This document shows, piece after piece, positions 1-7,635 of a stretch of DNA of 57,357 nt. The translations under genes and the position numbers were made by a program. The notes under the pieces were generated by a model. It ran no database searches, had not been told where the DNA came from, and saw only the letters and a program-made list of their open reading frames with translations. Positions within the stretch are counted from its first letter, which is position 1, and each line of letters opens with the position of its first letter. This DNA is from Gammaproteobacteria bacterium (GTDB taxonomy: Bacteria > Pseudomonadota > Gammaproteobacteria > UWMA-0217): the NCBI GenBank assembly GCA_027081275.1, contig JALWKV010000068.1, forward strand, positions 1-57,357, given 5' to 3'.

Positions 1-80
1 ACCCGATTGTAGACGGCGGGGCTGTCATCCAAGTGACAATGATCAGGCGGGGGCGCTTGGCGGGAGGGAGTGAGTAGCAG

Positions 81-104
81 ACGCCGGGGAGGTTTCCCCG
101 GCGT
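81..104 (-). terminator. GC-rich hairpin after the DUF1931 gene
   Basis: Perfect 10-bp stem (ACGCCGGGGA / TCCCCGGCGT) about 27 bases past the stop codon of the minus-strand DUF1931 gene. It has no clear T-run, so it may be an RNA 3' stabiliser rather than a true intrinsic terminator. Confidence 0.5.
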
Positions 105-130
105 GGTCCTTGTGTTTCGGCGGCAGCTCG

Positions 131-577
131 CTACAGCAGGATGCGATAGATCTGTTCGATCTTTTCCCACTCGGCGGTGGCCGGGTTCTTCAGTTTCGGG
201 TCGACGGCCTTGAACACTTTTGCGAGGCTGACGGTGATGCCGCCGGTCAGCTCGGGGATCTTCTCCTCCAGCGCTTCGCTGTGGGGCAGGTCCATCGGCG
301 GCAGCCGCGAGAGGCTTTCCAGTATTTCGGAGAGCGACAGCGTCTCGTCCATCTTGCCGAAGGCGTGGATATTTTCCTGCAAACCTTTCGTCACCGGCAC
401 GTCGATCCAGTCGATGACCGGACGTCCGTTGGCCTTGGCCTTCGTCTGCGCCAGCAACAGCAGATCATGCAGCCGTTCGTTGACGAAATCGTCGAGCCGC
501 TTGAGGTCGCTCTTGTCGATATCGAGCGAAGCCGCCTGTCTGAACAGCGAGTGGAATTGCGTGATGCCCATTACCAT
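131..577 (-). CDS. DUF1931 family histone-fold protein
   Basis: 148-residue protein of the DUF1931 family, whose solved member (Aquifex Aq_328) is a single chain holding two histone-fold halves, like a fused histone dimer. Recognisable family stretches are DKSDLKRLDDFVNERL (about residues 20-36), KANGRPVIDWIDVPVTKG (about 47-65), the LSRLPP segment and the C-terminal KNPATAEWEKIEQIYRILL. The role is not established; nucleoid or DNA binding is inferred from the fold. An AGGAG lies 8 bases before the chosen ATG; an in-frame ATG two codons on is the alternative. It follows the hdeD-like gene by 64 bases on the same strand, so the two are probably co-transcribed, which would fit a stress function. 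Confidence 0.85.
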   Translation of the reverse strand: MVMGITQFHSLFRQAASLDIDKSDLKRLDDFVNERLHDLLLLAQTKAKANGRPVIDWIDVPVTKGLQENIHAFGKMDETLSLSEILESLSRLPPMDLPHSEALEEKIPELTGGITVSLAKVFKAVDPKLKNPATAEWEKIEQIYRILL

Positions 578-641
578 AGTTTTTTCTCCTTGACTAAAAA
601 ATGTTGGGCCGGCGGGCCGGGCAGGCCGCCGGAGCGGGTGG

Positions 642-1235
642 TCAGCCTGCGTGGTCGGCGCCGGCCTTGCGGGATGTCCAGGCGGTCAGCACCAGATACC
701 AGCCGTTCATCAGCAGTTCGATGGCGAAGAACAGCCCCGGCACCCAGATGCCGGTGGCGGGCCAGCCGATCGTCAGCAACGCCGCGATGGCGATGTCGAG
801 CAGGCCAAGAAACACCGGCCACAGCCAGCTCCAGCCCTGTTTCTTCTGCTGGAAGCCGTAGACAATCCGAATGGCGCCGATGGCCAGCAGCAGCGAGGCG
901 AAGAACAGCGTCAGTCCCGCCGCCGCGCCGACCGGGTTCCACAGCGCGATGCCGCCGGCGATGATGTAGACGAGCGCCACCAGCGTGTGTGCCAGTTTCC
1001 CTTTCCAGGTCTTTTCACCGGAGGTGAAGGCCGAGATCAGCTGCACGCTGCCGGCGCCGAGCAGGAAGGCACCGAATACCATGGCGACCCCGATCGAATA
1101 GGCCGGGGCCCAGATGATGCCCATGGTGCCGAAAACCAGCATCAGAATGCCGAGCGTCAGCAGCGCGCCCCAGTTGCGCGGCAGTTCGCCGCTGGCGTGG
1201 CGGGGCAGGTCGGCCCCCTGGTTGTTGTCAGTCAT
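642..1235 (-). CDS. HdeD/DUF308 family membrane protein
   Basis: 197-residue inner-membrane protein with six predicted membrane helices (about residues 22-42, 45-68, 80-98, 103-126, 135-155, 160-184), the layout of the HdeD acid-resistance family (DUF308). In Escherichia coli HdeD supports acid resistance at high cell density; here that is inference from family. The ATG at 1235 is chosen because AAGGAG stands 6-7 bases upstream; the open frame continues about 32 codons further but without a ribosome site or membrane-protein character. First gene of a likely two-gene unit with the DUF1931 protein. Confidence 0.8.
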   Translation of the reverse strand: MTDNNQGADLPRHASGELPRNWGALLTLGILMLVFGTMGIIWAPAYSIGVAMVFGAFLLGAGSVQLISAFTSGEKTWKGKLAHTLVALVYIIAGGIALWNPVGAAAGLTLFFASLLLAIGAIRIVYGFQQKKQGWSWLWPVFLGLLDIAIAALLTIGWPATGIWVPGLFFAIELLMNGWYLVLTAWTSRKAGADHAG

Positions 1236-1525
1236 TGAATTGCTCCTTTTGTTGCGTTTGTTGGTGCGATGAAAAAGCGGCCAGTCGGCCGCCCCTGATC
1301 CGGATATTGGGGAGGAGGCGGGGTGATTCAATGATCTTCGAGAAAACTATTTGTTGTGCTTATGCTTTACCTTGGGGGGTTACCCTTGGTTTTGCTCGCA
1401 TTGCAGGTCTCGGAGCGAAGAAAAATCCGGAATACGGTGTTTTGCGTGAGCAGGCCCGCGTTATGCCGGCATCGCTGGATGAGGGGAGCGGGCAAAAAAG
1501 GGGGGCTCCGAGTCACCAGCGGCCA

Positions 1526-1539
1526 TTAACATAAGTCAA
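1526..1539. promoter_or_regulatory. Possible CRP/FNR-family site upstream of the octaheme cytochrome
   Basis: TTAAC-ATAA-GTCAA, a near-palindrome close to the TTGAT-N4-ATCAA type recognised by FNR/ANR/DNR regulators. It lies about 190 bases before the octaheme cytochrome gene in a 496-base gene-free stretch (1236-1731). The match is imperfect, so this is only a candidate, but anaerobic control of such a cytochrome would make sense. Confidence 0.3.
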
Positions 1540-1599
1540 TGACCCCAATGCCGGTGAGGCTGATAATCGTTCGGTATCAGAATATCGGGCAGCGGCGTG

Positions 1600-1655
1600 G
1601 GAGCCTGTCGGACTTGACCGTTTGAAGCCAAACAGCGTCAAGTCCGACAGGCTCC
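1600..1655. repeat. Long perfect hairpin (19-bp stem) before the cytochrome operon
   Basis: GGAGCCTGTCGGACTTGAC (1600-1618) is the exact reverse complement of 1637-1655, with an 18-base loop that can itself pair (GTTTG/CAAAC). It ends 76 bases before the cytochrome start codon. It could be a REP-type dispersed palindrome or a leader structure; there is no T-run. The rest of 1236-1731 shows nothing I can name. Confidence 0.75.
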
Positions 1656-1731
1656 TGGTGCCGTTTTCCGCATCCATTTTCCAGGCGCCGGGTCTATCCG
1701 TCCCGGGCTTTTCAGTCAGAGGAGCCTCTGC

Positions 1732-3462
1732 ATGTGGATCAGTAAACGAGGGTTTGCGCGTCGGGCGGTACGCTGCTGCGCCGCCGCGGCCATGATATTG
1801 ACGGGAAGCATGGTGGCAACCGTGCAGGCCGACGAGCAGGCGGCGGCAAAAGCCGGTGAGGCCGCGGGCAAGGTCGAAATCGGCATCAACGAATATGAGG
1901 ACACGGCAAAAAAGCGGCCGGTCGACAAGTCGGTAACGCGGCTCGGTGAAAAACCCGAGGACAAGTCGACCACCGACCACGCCAAGCTAAAGGAATTGCA
2001 GGGGCCGTTCTCCAGTGGTCCGGAGGTGACCAAGGCCTGTCTCGGCTGTCACAACAAGGCCGGGCACCAGTTCATCAAGAACAAGCACTGGACGTGGAAA
2101 TACCACAACCCGAAAACCGGGCAGGATCTCGGCAAGAGCGTGCTGGTCAACAATTTCTGCACCAACGCCGCCGGCAATGAGGGAATGTGCGCGCAGTGCC
2201 ACGCAGGCTACGGCATGACCGATGCGCGCACCTACGATTTCAAGAACGAGGAGAATATCGATTGCCTCGTTTGCCACGAGTCGACCGGCACCTATTACAA
2301 GCTGCCGCCGACGCCGGGCAACAAGGCCTGCTCGGTGATGTTCGAGGGCAAGAAGCCGATCGACTATACCAAGGTGGCGCAGAGCGTGACGCTGCCGGGA
2401 CGCAACAACTGCGGCGCTTGCCACTTCTATGGCGGCGGCGGCGACAACGTCAAGCACGGCGACCTGTCATCGGCGCTGTTCAAGCCGTCGAAGAAAATCG
2501 ACGTGCACATGGGCGAGGATGGCGAGAATTTTTCCTGCATCATCTGTCACGTCGGCGAAGGTCATGAGTGGGCGGGCAGCCGCTATGCGCCGATCGCCAA
2601 GGACACGACGAAGAGCAAGCCCGGTCTGCCGCGCCAGACCGCTACCTGTGAAAGCTGTCATGGCGTCGAGCCGCACCCGATGTCGCTGATGGGCATCAAG
2701 CTGAACGACCACACCGATCGCGTCGCTTGCGAAACATGCCATATTCCAGAATATGCCACCGGTGGCGTCGCCACCAAGATCCACTGGGACTGGCGCACCG
2801 CGGGCAAGCTGAAAAATGGCGAGGGCTACCGCGAGGAGGGATATATTCAGGGCAATGGCGAGCCGCGCCATACCTACAAGTCGATCAAGGGCAATTTCAA
2901 ATACGGCGAGAACCTCAAGCCGATCTACAAGTGGTTCAACGGCACCGAGATCTACACGACGGTGCACGACAAGTTCGACCCGAGCAAACCGGTGGAGATC
3001 AACCATCTGGAAGGCAGCCCGGACGATCCGGATTCGCGTATCTGGCCGTTCAAGAAAATGGTCACGATCCAGCCCTACGACAAGGGCAACAATACGCTGG
3101 TCTACATGCACCTCTGGGGCGACGATGACGACGCCTTCTGGGGCAACTACAAGTTCGACCGGGCGATCGCCCGCGGCATGAAGGATTTCAACCTGCCCTA
3201 CAGCGGCGAGTTCGGATTCGTCGAAACCTGGTCCTACTGGCCGATCGTTCACATGGTCCAGCCCAAGGAAAATGCGCTCTCCTGCCAGGAGTGTCACGCC
3301 CGGGAAGGGCGCCTGAAGGATCTGAAGGGGTTCTACATGCCCGGCCGCGATCGTAACGAATGGATTGATCGGATCGGCATCTTCATCGTCCTGGCAACAC
3401 TGCTTGGCGTGCTCGGCCACGGCCTGTTGCGCATTCTGTTTTCACGTGGGAGGAGTCACTGA
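1732..3462 (+). CDS. Octaheme c-type cytochrome, tetrathionate reductase (OTR) family, membrane-anchored
   Basis: 576-residue periplasmic octaheme cytochrome of the OTR family, whose Shewanella member reduces tetrathionate, nitrite and hydroxylamine in vitro. Eight CXXCH haem sites are visible: CLGCH 103, CAQCH 153, CLVCH 178, CGACH 227, CIICH 269, CESCH 306, CETCH 333 and CQECH 518. An N-terminal signal peptide (about residues 1-33, ending VQADEQ) sends it to the periplasm. A single membrane helix near the C-terminus (about 549-570, followed by Arg-rich SRGRSH) anchors it, unlike soluble OTR. The stop codon overlaps the ATG of the cytochrome b gene (ATGA), so the two form one unit, inferred to be a quinol-linked reductase or oxidase. 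The physiological substrate cannot be read from sequence. Confidence 0.88.
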   Translation: MWISKRGFARRAVRCCAAAAMILTGSMVATVQADEQAAAKAGEAAGKVEIGINEYEDTAKKRPVDKSVTRLGEKPEDKSTTDHAKLKELQGPFSSGPEVTKACLGCHNKAGHQFIKNKHWTWKYHNPKTGQDLGKSVLVNNFCTNAAGNEGMCAQCHAGYGMTDARTYDFKNEENIDCLVCHESTGTYYKLPPTPGNKACSVMFEGKKPIDYTKVAQSVTLPGRNNCGACHFYGGGGDNVKHGDLSSALFKPSKKIDVHMGEDGENFSCIICHVGEGHEWAGSRYAPIAKDTTKSKPGLPRQTATCESCHGVEPHPMSLMGIKLNDHTDRVACETCHIPEYATGGVATKIHWDWRTAGKLKNGEGYREEGYIQGNGEPRHTYKSIKGNFKYGENLKPIYKWFNGTEIYTTVHDKFDPSKPVEINHLEGSPDDPDSRIWPFKKMVTIQPYDKGNNTLVYMHLWGDDDDAFWGNYKFDRAIARGMKDFNLPYSGEFGFVETWSYWPIVHMVQPKENALSCQECHAREGRLKDLKGFYMPGRDRNEWIDRIGIFIVLATLLGVLGHGLLRILFSRGRSH

Positions 3463-4118
3463 TGGCCGTCTATAAAGTAAAGGTATTCTCGCGCTTCGAG
3501 CGGTTCTGGCACTGGACGCAGGCGGCGCTGATTTTCATCCTGCTGTTTTCGGGCTTCGCCATTCATGGCTTCTTCCGTCCGACCGGCTTCGAAAATCTTG
3601 TCTGGACGCATGTCGTTGCCGCCAGCGCGCTTATCGTGCTGTGGATATTCGCGATTTTCTGGCATTTGACCACCGGGAACTGGCGCCACTACCTGCCGAC
3701 CACGAAGGGGCTGTTCAAGGTCGCGAGATACTACGCCTGGGGGATATTCCGCGGCGAGGACCACCCCTACAAGAAGCGTTTCTGGCACAAGCACAATCCG
3801 CTGCAGGCGCTCGCCTATCTGGGACTGAAGCTGTTCCTCTTCCCGGTCATCTGGATCACCGGGCTGGCCTATCTGCTCTATGGCTTCTGGTCGCAGGGTC
3901 CGGTCACCGCCTCCTCGCTGGAGTGGGTCGCGGTGATCCATACGCTGTTCGCGTTTCTGATGGCCGCGTTCATCATCATCCACATCTATCTGCTGACCAC
4001 CGGCCACTCGTTCAAGGAGCACGTCAGCCCGATGATCACCGGCTATGACGAGGTAGAGCTGACCGATGCCGAAAAGGCCTATCTGGAGCAGGATGAGCCG
4101 GGCAGGATAATGACCTGA
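3462..4118 (+). CDS. Cytochrome b561-type membrane subunit (thiosulfate reductase/formate dehydrogenase gamma type)
   Basis: 218-residue di-haem-type cytochrome b with four membrane helices (about residues 20-36, 47-68, 117-140, 155-178). Histidines suited as haem ligands sit at H17 (RFWHW), H50, H68, H160 and H174 (IIIHIYLL). This family passes electrons between the quinone pool and a periplasmic partner; the partner here is clearly the octaheme cytochrome encoded directly upstream with a 1-base start/stop overlap. GGGAGGAG lies just ahead of the ATG. The C-terminal 30 residues are acidic and predicted cytoplasmic. Confidence 0.85.
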   Translation: MAVYKVKVFSRFERFWHWTQAALIFILLFSGFAIHGFFRPTGFENLVWTHVVAASALIVLWIFAIFWHLTTGNWRHYLPTTKGLFKVARYYAWGIFRGEDHPYKKRFWHKHNPLQALAYLGLKLFLFPVIWITGLAYLLYGFWSQGPVTASSLEWVAVIHTLFAFLMAAFIIIHIYLLTTGHSFKEHVSPMITGYDEVELTDAEKAYLEQDEPGRIMT

Positions 4119-4127
4119 AGTCGGTGG

Positions 4128-4297
4128 GTAACTACTGCTCACCCCTGAAATCCGCCATTTCTGCGTTCGAAAATGGTCATTTACATTTGTAAACTCACAT
4201 TTATTTTCATGGATGGACTGTATTTCGCATGGAGCCATGGATGGCGGTGCGATTCTGCCTTGAACTGGCGGATTTCAGGGGCAATCTGAGCAGTTAC
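4128..4297. mobile_element. MITE-like repeat A, copy 1
   Basis: About 170 bp with long imperfect terminal inverted repeats: the left end reads GTAACT(act)GCTCA then CCCCTGAAATCCGCCA, the right end TGGCGGATTTCAGGGG...TGAGCAGTTAC. The interior includes a second palindrome (ACATTTGTAAA...). A second copy lies inverted at 47209-47380. No coding capacity. It begins 9 bases after the cytochrome b stop codon. Related end motifs (GAGTAGTTAC) recur at 4316-4327. Confidence 0.8.
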
Positions 4298-4412
4298 AGG
4301 CGAATTTCCGAATGAGCTGAGTAGTTACGTCGGTGGCTTATCGATAGTTGCAAGAATAGCCCCACTCATTCTGGTGCATAAAATGCACTCTCCCCCTTTG
4401 GATGGGATGTAG

Positions 4413-4429
4413 GGTGCGTTTCACGCACC
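4413..4429. repeat. Short palindrome GGTGCGT-ttc-ACGCACC
   Basis: A 7-bp stem preceded by GTAG, within the 4119-4988 repeat cluster. The same style of palindrome (GGTGCG...CGCACC and GTAGGGCGCA...TGCGCTAC) occurs after mutM at 47875-47932. It resembles REP-type dispersed palindromes; no function is evident. Confidence 0.5.
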
Positions 4430-4460
4430 GATGGGAACTGCGGGAATACTCTGCAACGGA

Positions 4461-4644
4461 TTAACCCGGATTTCTCACCACCGTTCGTAGCGAGACGGAT
4501 CAAGGGTGCGGCATGGGTGGCTTTCGCGACCGAGGAGCGCGCAGGCATAGCCGACACGATGTCGAGCACTCCGACCGAGCGAAAGCCAGCCAAGGCGCGC
4601 CATTGGAACGTCGCAGTAGAAGGGTGGTGAGAAATTCGGGTTAA
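4461..4644. mobile_element. MITE-like repeat B, copy 1
   Basis: 184 bp bounded by TTAACCCGGATTTCTCACCA and its near-exact inverse ending ...GAAATTCGGGTTAA. The interior matches, at high identity but inverted, the copy at 26012-26192. TTAA at both outer ends could be a target duplication. A reading frame beginning MAGFRSVG is open across both copies but shows scattered replacement changes, so it is not called as a gene. Confidence 0.8.
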
Positions 4645-4652
4645 TATCCGCG

Positions 4653-4680
4653 AAAAAACGGGCCTTCTGGCCCGTTTTTT
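4653..4680. terminator. Bidirectional intrinsic terminator
   Basis: AAAAAACGGGCC-ttct-GGCCCGTTTTTT, a strong stem with a T6 run in either direction, placed 9 bases after repeat B. It can end transcripts from the cytochrome operon on the plus strand and from the coiled-coil protein gene on the minus strand. The remaining part of the gap (4681-4988) shows no gene or motif that I can support. Confidence 0.85.
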
Positions 4681-4988
4681 CGGCGCCGAATTGGTCAGCC
4701 CGGTAGCGCGGGTTTTGAGTCTGAGTTTGCGGCGGATGGGCGTGAGCTCTGGGGCGGGAGAAAATAAAGAGTATGGCCCGCAATGCGCTCAGGTCGAAAA
4801 TGGAGGGTGAGGTGAAACGTCGCGCCCTTGGCGTCGTCGCTGGCCGGCTTGCCGGCCTCGCACAGGTGCATGTTGTCGGGGTGGGCCGCTAACCAGCAGC
4901 GGCGTTAAATAAAGTGGGTGTCACGCAGGCGTCACGGAATTCTCACGAACGCGGAACTGGCGGATTGCGGAGGTGGGCCGGGCAGTCG

Positions 4989-5576
4989 TTACCACGGCGT
5001 GAAGTTGTTCATGATGTCCATCGGCTCGCTCAGGTCGTTGATGTCGCGGCTCATGCGGCGGGTGCTCAGGTTCATGTCGCGCATCGCGTTGTTCATCTGG
5101 TAGATGTTCCAGCTCATGGTGTTGATGGCGGTCTTCATCTCGCCCATGTCCCCGGTCATCTCCGTCATCGAGCCGTTGACGCTGTCGATGGTGGTCGTGA
5201 TGCGGGTGATGTTGCTGTCCATGCTTTCCAGCTTTTCCACCATGATGCCGATCTGGCCGGTCATCTTTTCGATGTTTTCCGAGAGCCTTGCCATGTGGCT
5301 CGACATGGCGCTGAGGTTGTCGGCCATGCGCGGGTCGATGCTTTGGGTCATCGTCGTCATGTCACGGGTAAGGTGGTAGATCAGGTAGAAGCCGGAAAAG
5401 CCGAGAATGGCGAGGATGAACACGGTTGGATAGACCAGCCGTTCCCAGCGGCCGATGCTCTCGTTGAAGGACTTGAAGAACTTGGTGAGCGTGATCTCCA
5501 GCTTCACCATCGCCTTCTGCTCGGGCGAAAGTCCCTTGATGTCTGCTTCGAATGTTCTGGGGTCTTTCTCGAACAT
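4989..5576 (-). CDS. Met-rich membrane-anchored coiled-coil protein of unknown function
   Basis: 195 residues: a short cytoplasmic N-terminus, one membrane helix (about 48-68, TVFILAILGFSGFYLIY), then a roughly 120-residue periplasmic region with regularly spaced hydrophobic residues typical of a long coiled coil. Methionine is unusually frequent (21 of 195), mostly at core positions (for example SMTEMTGDMGEM). The chain ends MDIMNNFTPW. I do not recognise a named family; the outline resembles the helical part of chemoreceptors or MlaD-like tethers but has no signalling tip. It is transcribed alone, divergently from the formyltransferase gene. Confidence 0.65.
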   Translation of the reverse strand: MFEKDPRTFEADIKGLSPEQKAMVKLEITLTKFFKSFNESIGRWERLVYPTVFILAILGFSGFYLIYHLTRDMTTMTQSIDPRMADNLSAMSSHMARLSENIEKMTGQIGIMVEKLESMDSNITRITTTIDSVNGSMTEMTGDMGEMKTAINTMSWNIYQMNNAMRDMNLSTRRMSRDINDLSEPMDIMNNFTPW

Positions 5577-5844
5577 GGTGCTTTACCTGGTCGGTGGAGA
5601 AGGCCGGCTCCATTATGGACTGTCCGGCAGTGCCCCGCATTGACTTGCCGCGGATCTCTCGCCTGTCAGTATCACATGCGCCGTCAGCGTCGCCTTTGAT
5701 GATTGTCAGATGATGCACAACCGAATCGACGGCTGTGCGTGGTTCGACCTTCATACGGGGAACCTCGGGCGCCGGTGGCCGGTCTCAACTCAGACCGATG
5801 CCGCAACCCGGCTGGCTATTCCACGTGACATCGAGGTCCGCCCG

Positions 5845-6792
5845 TTGAGAATCGTATTCATGACCCCCTGTCCGGGGCCCTGCCTGAGCATGGTGGCCCG
5901 CCAACACGCCCTGGTGGGCGTTGCCACCGATGATTCCGGCGGTTGTGCCGGCGTTTCCGGGCTGCTGCGGGAGGTGTGGAGCGGGTTGCGCGGCGAACCA
6001 TCGCTGCAGCTCTGGGCGGCGTGGCGAGGCATCCCGCTGCATCACTATCGCCGCGAGCGGGCAGAGGCGTTCGCTGACTGGTTGCACCGGCTGGAGCCCG
6101 ATCTGCTCGTGACCTGCAAGGCGCCGCTGCTGCCCGCATCGGTCTTTACGCTGCCCCGCCACGGCGCGATCAACATTCACTACTCGTTGCTGCCCGCCTA
6201 TCGCGGCGGCTCGCCGCTGTTGTGGCAGGTCGTCAATGGCGAGACGCAGGGTGGCGTCACGATCCACTATATCGATGCCGGCATCGATACCGGGCCGGTT
6301 CTCCGTCAGGCGCCGTTGCCGTTGCCCCCGGGCGCCACGGCAGGTCAGCTCGAACACTTGCTCGGCAAGCTGGCGGCAACGCTGCTGGCCGATGCGCTGG
6401 CAGCCGTCGCCGCCGGCGAGCAGGGCGTAGCCCTCGCCCGTCCCACGGATCAGACGGTGTTTGCCCGCAATATCGAGCAAGCGTCGCTGGTCGATTTCAT
6501 CGACTGGGACGACTGGCCGCTGGAGAAGATCTGGCGGGTGCTGCGGTTCATGGCGTTCTGGCCCGCCAGTCATGGCATTCCGCCGGGCTGGCCCCGGCTG
6601 CTGCGCTGGCGGGTCGGTGATATCGTCTCCCGCGATGCCGTGCTGCCGGCGGGCGGCTGGCGCATCGACACCGTCGGCCGCCGCCTGCTGCTGAGAACCC
6701 GACGTGGTGCGATCGAGCTGAGACCGTCGATCCATCCGCCGACGCTGCTGCGCGGCTGGCGCGGTCTCCGGCGCCCCCTCCGTTGCGGCTGA
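5845..6792 (+). CDS. Formyltransferase family protein (Fmt-like)
   Basis: About 315 residues from a TTG start at 5845, preceded by GAGG 8 bases upstream; this start is chosen because it opens directly with the Rossmann-like LRIVFMTP strand and places the catalytic triad at N110, H112 (NIHYSLLPAYRGG) and D148 (GIDTGP), the positions seen in methionyl-tRNA formyltransferase. An upstream in-frame ATG at 5710 would add 45 residues that do not look like the family. The C-terminal part (WPLEKIWRVLR...) resembles a reduced Fmt C-domain. Probably transfers a formyl group from 10-formyl-tetrahydrofolate to a sugar-amine or similar acceptor rather than to tRNA, because no def or sun gene is adjacent; that is inference. 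Confidence 0.75.
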   Translation: MRIVFMTPCPGPCLSMVARQHALVGVATDDSGGCAGVSGLLREVWSGLRGEPSLQLWAAWRGIPLHHYRRERAEAFADWLHRLEPDLLVTCKAPLLPASVFTLPRHGAINIHYSLLPAYRGGSPLLWQVVNGETQGGVTIHYIDAGIDTGPVLRQAPLPLPPGATAGQLEHLLGKLAATLLADALAAVAAGEQGVALARPTDQTVFARNIEQASLVDFIDWDDWPLEKIWRVLRFMAFWPASHGIPPGWPRLLRWRVGDIVSRDAVLPAGGWRIDTVGRRLLLRTRRGAIELRPSIHPPTLLRGWRGLRRPLRCG

Positions 6793-6873
6793 GCCCTGGA
6801 GTCTGGCGCTTGCCAGTGGCCATGACTGGAGTAGACTTCCACGGCACCCAAAAATCAACCGGAGATTCCGATC

Positions 6874-7359
6874 ATGGCGGACAAGGAGATCGTCAAGCGC
6901 TTCCTGCGCGACCACGAACTGTGCAAGGCCCTGACGGCCAGTGAAATCGACACGTTCCTGGAATACACGCAGGAGGTGACGTTCAACAGGGGCGATACCA
7001 TCGCCGACATCGGCGAAGTGGGCGATGCGCTCTACCTCGTCCTTTCGGGCGAAGTCGTGCTGCTGGCCGATGACGGCAACGAGGAGCTGGAGGTCGGGCG
7101 GATGCGCCAGGGCGAGCTGGCGGGCGAGATGTCCTTCTTCGACCGGCAGCCCCGTACTGTGCGGCTGCGCGCCGTCAAGGATGACAGCCACCTGCTCAAG
7201 CTCAGTCGCGAGATGTACAAGCGGCTCCGCGTCGAGCATCCCTACATCGTCGTCAACCTGCTCGAATTCGCCATCGTCAGCCTCGATCACCTCGTCCGGC
7301 GTCAGAGCTCGGACGTGGCGACGTTCACCAGGTATCTGTACGGCAAGGGAAAGAAGTAG
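6874..7359 (+). CDS. Cyclic nucleotide-binding domain protein
   Basis: 161 residues consisting almost entirely of one cNMP-binding (CAP_ED) domain: glycine turns in FNRGDTIADIGEVGDALYLV and the phosphate-binding-cassette region GELAGEMSFFDRQPRTVRLRA (about residues 88-108), where E-M-S-F and the R-T-V pattern match ligand-binding members. There is no DNA-binding helix-turn-helix and no enzymatic domain, so it is probably a stand-alone sensor or partner protein. CGGAG stands ahead of the ATG. Single gene, followed by a 276-base spacer without recognisable features. Confidence 0.8.
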   Translation: MADKEIVKRFLRDHELCKALTASEIDTFLEYTQEVTFNRGDTIADIGEVGDALYLVLSGEVVLLADDGNEELEVGRMRQGELAGEMSFFDRQPRTVRLRAVKDDSHLLKLSREMYKRLRVEHPYIVVNLLEFAIVSLDHLVRRQSSDVATFTRYLYGKGKK

Positions 7360-7635
7360 GGACAAGGGTTGGCGGGAGTTCGCGGCCCCTCGCCGCCGGT
7401 CGGACGGACGTGGCCGAGAGGCTGCCGCTTGCCGGCGATACGGCAAGCTTTGTCCGCTGGCCACAATCCCAATGAGGCGTGGTTCACGTCGAACTGTCAT
7501 CGGATGATATACGGTCTGCTGTTCCGAAACGCGGGAGGTCGATTGGGCATCGGCCCAGGCCGGTCAGGCCATTGTTTGCCGCTTGTTCAGCTTATCTGCC
7601 GCCGCCTGACGGCAGGGGCGATAGGGAGTCGTCGA

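Noticed and set aside
1235-1534. 99-codon plus-strand frame overlapping the hdeD start
   Set aside because: It starts inside the opposite-strand ribosome site of hdeD, has no signal or domain, and is rich in Cys/Trp in the way of non-coding translation.
4366-4593. Open frame MAGFRSVG... on the minus strand, also open in the second repeat B copy at 26053-26210
   Set aside because: The frame is inside a MITE-like repeat, lacks a ribosome site, and differs between the copies by many residue-changing substitutions without signs of protein-level selection.
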